From Cryomorpha sp963748925 (GTDB lineage Bacteria; Bacteroidota; Bacteroidia; Flavobacteriales_D; Cryomorphaceae), in the NCBI GenBank assembly GCA_963748925.1, contig CAVVKG010000001.1, positions 248,001-312,000 on the forward strand: a stretch of 64,000 bases of DNA, in the 5' to 3' direction. Position 1 is the first letter of the stretch. Each line of letters starts with the position of its first letter. Shown here piece by piece: positions 62,952 to 64,000 of this stretch. Both the position numbers and the translations under genes were made by a program. A model generated the notes under the pieces. The model worked only from the letters and a program-made list of their open reading frames with translations, had not been told where the DNA came from and ran no database searches.

Positions 62952-63497
62952 GTGTACGGAAATTTGGATTACACTTTATTAAAGAGCCGGCTCAAAACTG
63001 ACACCAAGGTGCAAACTCAAGTGTACAATGACTGCTATAAGCGTGTCTATTCCAGTTGTCTGCGCATTCTGAATGATCAGCATTATGCGGAGGATTTTAT
63101 GCATGAAGCTTTTATTCACGCTTTCAAATCTATTGATACATATAGAGGTGACGCCCAGCTCAGTTCATGGATATGCAGAATAGCGGTAAATAAATGTCTG
63201 GATCATTTAAAAAAGCGAAAGGTTAAAATGGTCTTTTCAGATGATTGGGAAAAAGAAGACAATAGCTGGAGCACGGATGAATTAACTTGTGAGGATAGTG
63301 AGGTAGATAAGATTAAAGCTGCTATGGGCTTATTGCCGGAAGGCTGTAGATTGGTTTTTAACTTGCACGTTATGGAAGAGATGGATCACGATACAATTGC
63401 TGAACGACTTGATATTAAACCGGGCTCTTCCAGAGCGCAGTACGCCAGAGCACGCATAAAAATTAGAGAATTAATTAAACAGAAAAGTCATGGATGA
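62952..63497 (+). CDS. ECF-type RNA polymerase sigma factor
   Basis: A 181-residue sigma-70 factor of the extracytoplasmic-function class. Region 2 is at about residues 25-95 (YKRVYSSCLRILNDQHYAEDFMHEAFIHAF, RGDAQLSSWICRIAVNKCLD), and region 4 is the C-terminal helix-turn-helix (HDTIAERLDIKPGSSRAQYARARIKIRE). The start is GTG at 62952, with no ATG before the conserved region. Its stop overlaps the start of the probable anti-sigma factor by 8 bases. Confidence 0.93.
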   Translation: MYGNLDYTLLKSRLKTDTKVQTQVYNDCYKRVYSSCLRILNDQHYAEDFMHEAFIHAFKSIDTYRGDAQLSSWICRIAVNKCLDHLKKRKVKMVFSDDWEKEDNSWSTDELTCEDSEVDKIKAAMGLLPEGCRLVFNLHVMEEMDHDTIAERLDIKPGSSRAQYARARIKIRELIKQKSHG

Positions 63498-64000
63498 ACT
63501 AGAAAAATACATACGTGAGAATGATGAGCTTTTCAATAATGAGGAGCCCACGGAAGGACACGAAGCCAGATTTTTACGGAAGTTGGAGCAGTCCAAAGAG
63601 AAGAAAGTAAAATCTACGGTAGATTTTTGGCGAGTGGCTGCTGCAATCATTTTATTGCTCGTGCTGGCTACTTCTGTGCTAATTCCCAGAATGAATAGCC
63701 CGCAAGATGTGCAGTATAGCTCTATGAGCCTCAGTAATGTATCTGACGATATGGCAAATGTGGAATTTTATTATAAGTCGAAACTAGCAGAAGAATACGA
63801 CAAAATTAACGACCTGTCTAAAACCGATCCGCTGGTTAAAGCTTACCTCGATGAGATAGATAAGCTGAATGAAGAGTATCAGGAACTGGAAGCTTTGCTT
63901 TATGAAACTGGTACACATGATAAGGTAGTGCTGGCAATGATTGAAAACTTTAGGCTTAGGCTTTCCCTGATGGAAAAGCTCGAAGCAAAGAAATTAAACG
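63490..64000 (+). CDS. Probable membrane anti-sigma factor (3' partial)
   Basis: The frame starts inside the sigma-factor stop (ATGGATGA overlap) and runs off the window end, so it is truncated at 170 codons. A charged cytoplasmic N-terminus of about 50 residues (MDELEKYIRENDELFNNEEP) precedes one membrane helix (VAAAIILLLVLATSVLI). A long helical, acidic periplasmic region follows (KINDLSKTDPLVKAYLDEID, EEYQELEALLYETG). Location and topology fit an anti-sigma factor that holds the ECF sigma factor; the canonical zinc motif HxxxCxxC was not seen, so it belongs to a non-zinc group. Confidence 0.75.
   Translation, partial: MDELEKYIRENDELFNNEEPTEGHEARFLRKLEQSKEKKVKSTVDFWRVAAAIILLLVLATSVLIPRMNSPQDVQYSSMSLSNVSDDMANVEFYYKSKLAEEYDKINDLSKTDPLVKAYLDEIDKLNEEYQELEALLYETGTHDKVVLAMIENFRLRLSLMEKLEAKKLN

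Overview
The window looks like chromosome of a Bacteroidota bacterium, most likely a marine-type Flavobacteriales member (family not decidable from this sequence). Evidence: several proteins end in type IX secretion (T9SS) sorting tails; there are SprB-like repeats, a LytTR/LytS pair, an FeoB-associated Cys-rich mini-protein, a DUF6340-type lipoprotein and TAnnTTTG promoter boxes. No rRNA, tRNA, IS element, phage or CRISPR array was seen.

Layout. 1-6 kb: the 3' end of a T9SS-exported protein, an MDR oxidoreductase, rlmF, and a leftward MFS transporter / Crp-type regulator / VOC protein cluster. 6-11.2 kb: a LytS/LytTR two-component pair divergent from a large TonB-dependent receptor, then an outer-membrane protein gene broken by one extra base. 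11.3-20 kb: a hotdog thioesterase, an orphan N-terminal domain of the Bacteroidota RluA-type pseudouridine synthase, a small Spy-like periplasmic protein, an exported beta-helix protein, the feoA-feoB-small-protein iron operon, an AsmA/DUF748-like protein and inorganic pyrophosphatase.

20.1-37.4 kb is dominated by one leftward locus that reads as a single giant repetitive surface protein (about 5,700 codons). It is built from SprB-like Ig repeats, eight copies of a ~200-residue 'WYYYT' module, five 37-residue Cys-rich tandem units, PPC-like domains and a dockerin-like C-terminus. As given it is split by frame breaks: single-base deletions inside repeats, a perfect 90-bp duplication with a 91-bp period, and a cluster of indels near its 3' end. 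Sequencing/assembly error, recent decay and phase variation cannot be separated from this sequence alone. A smaller intact protein at 50.9-53.5 kb shares its PPC-like and Cys-rich modules and its dockerin-like end.

38-50.7 kb: guaA, a LysM/periplasmic-binding-protein fusion and hemF form a tight rightward cluster. They are followed by a BNR-repeat exported protein, a T9SS-exported M1 aminopeptidase, a sodium:solute symporter, a second AsmA-like protein and a front-end-type fatty acid desaturase. 53.8-57.3 kb: a leftward prpD-prpB-prpC operon for the 2-methylcitrate cycle, which oxidises propionyl-CoA to pyruvate. 57.5-64 kb: a TerB-like small protein, a T9SS-exported PPC-like protein, a thiolase, a lipoprotein, a DUF6340 lipoprotein, a small membrane protein, and an ECF sigma factor overlapping a membrane-anchored probable anti-sigma factor cut by the window end.
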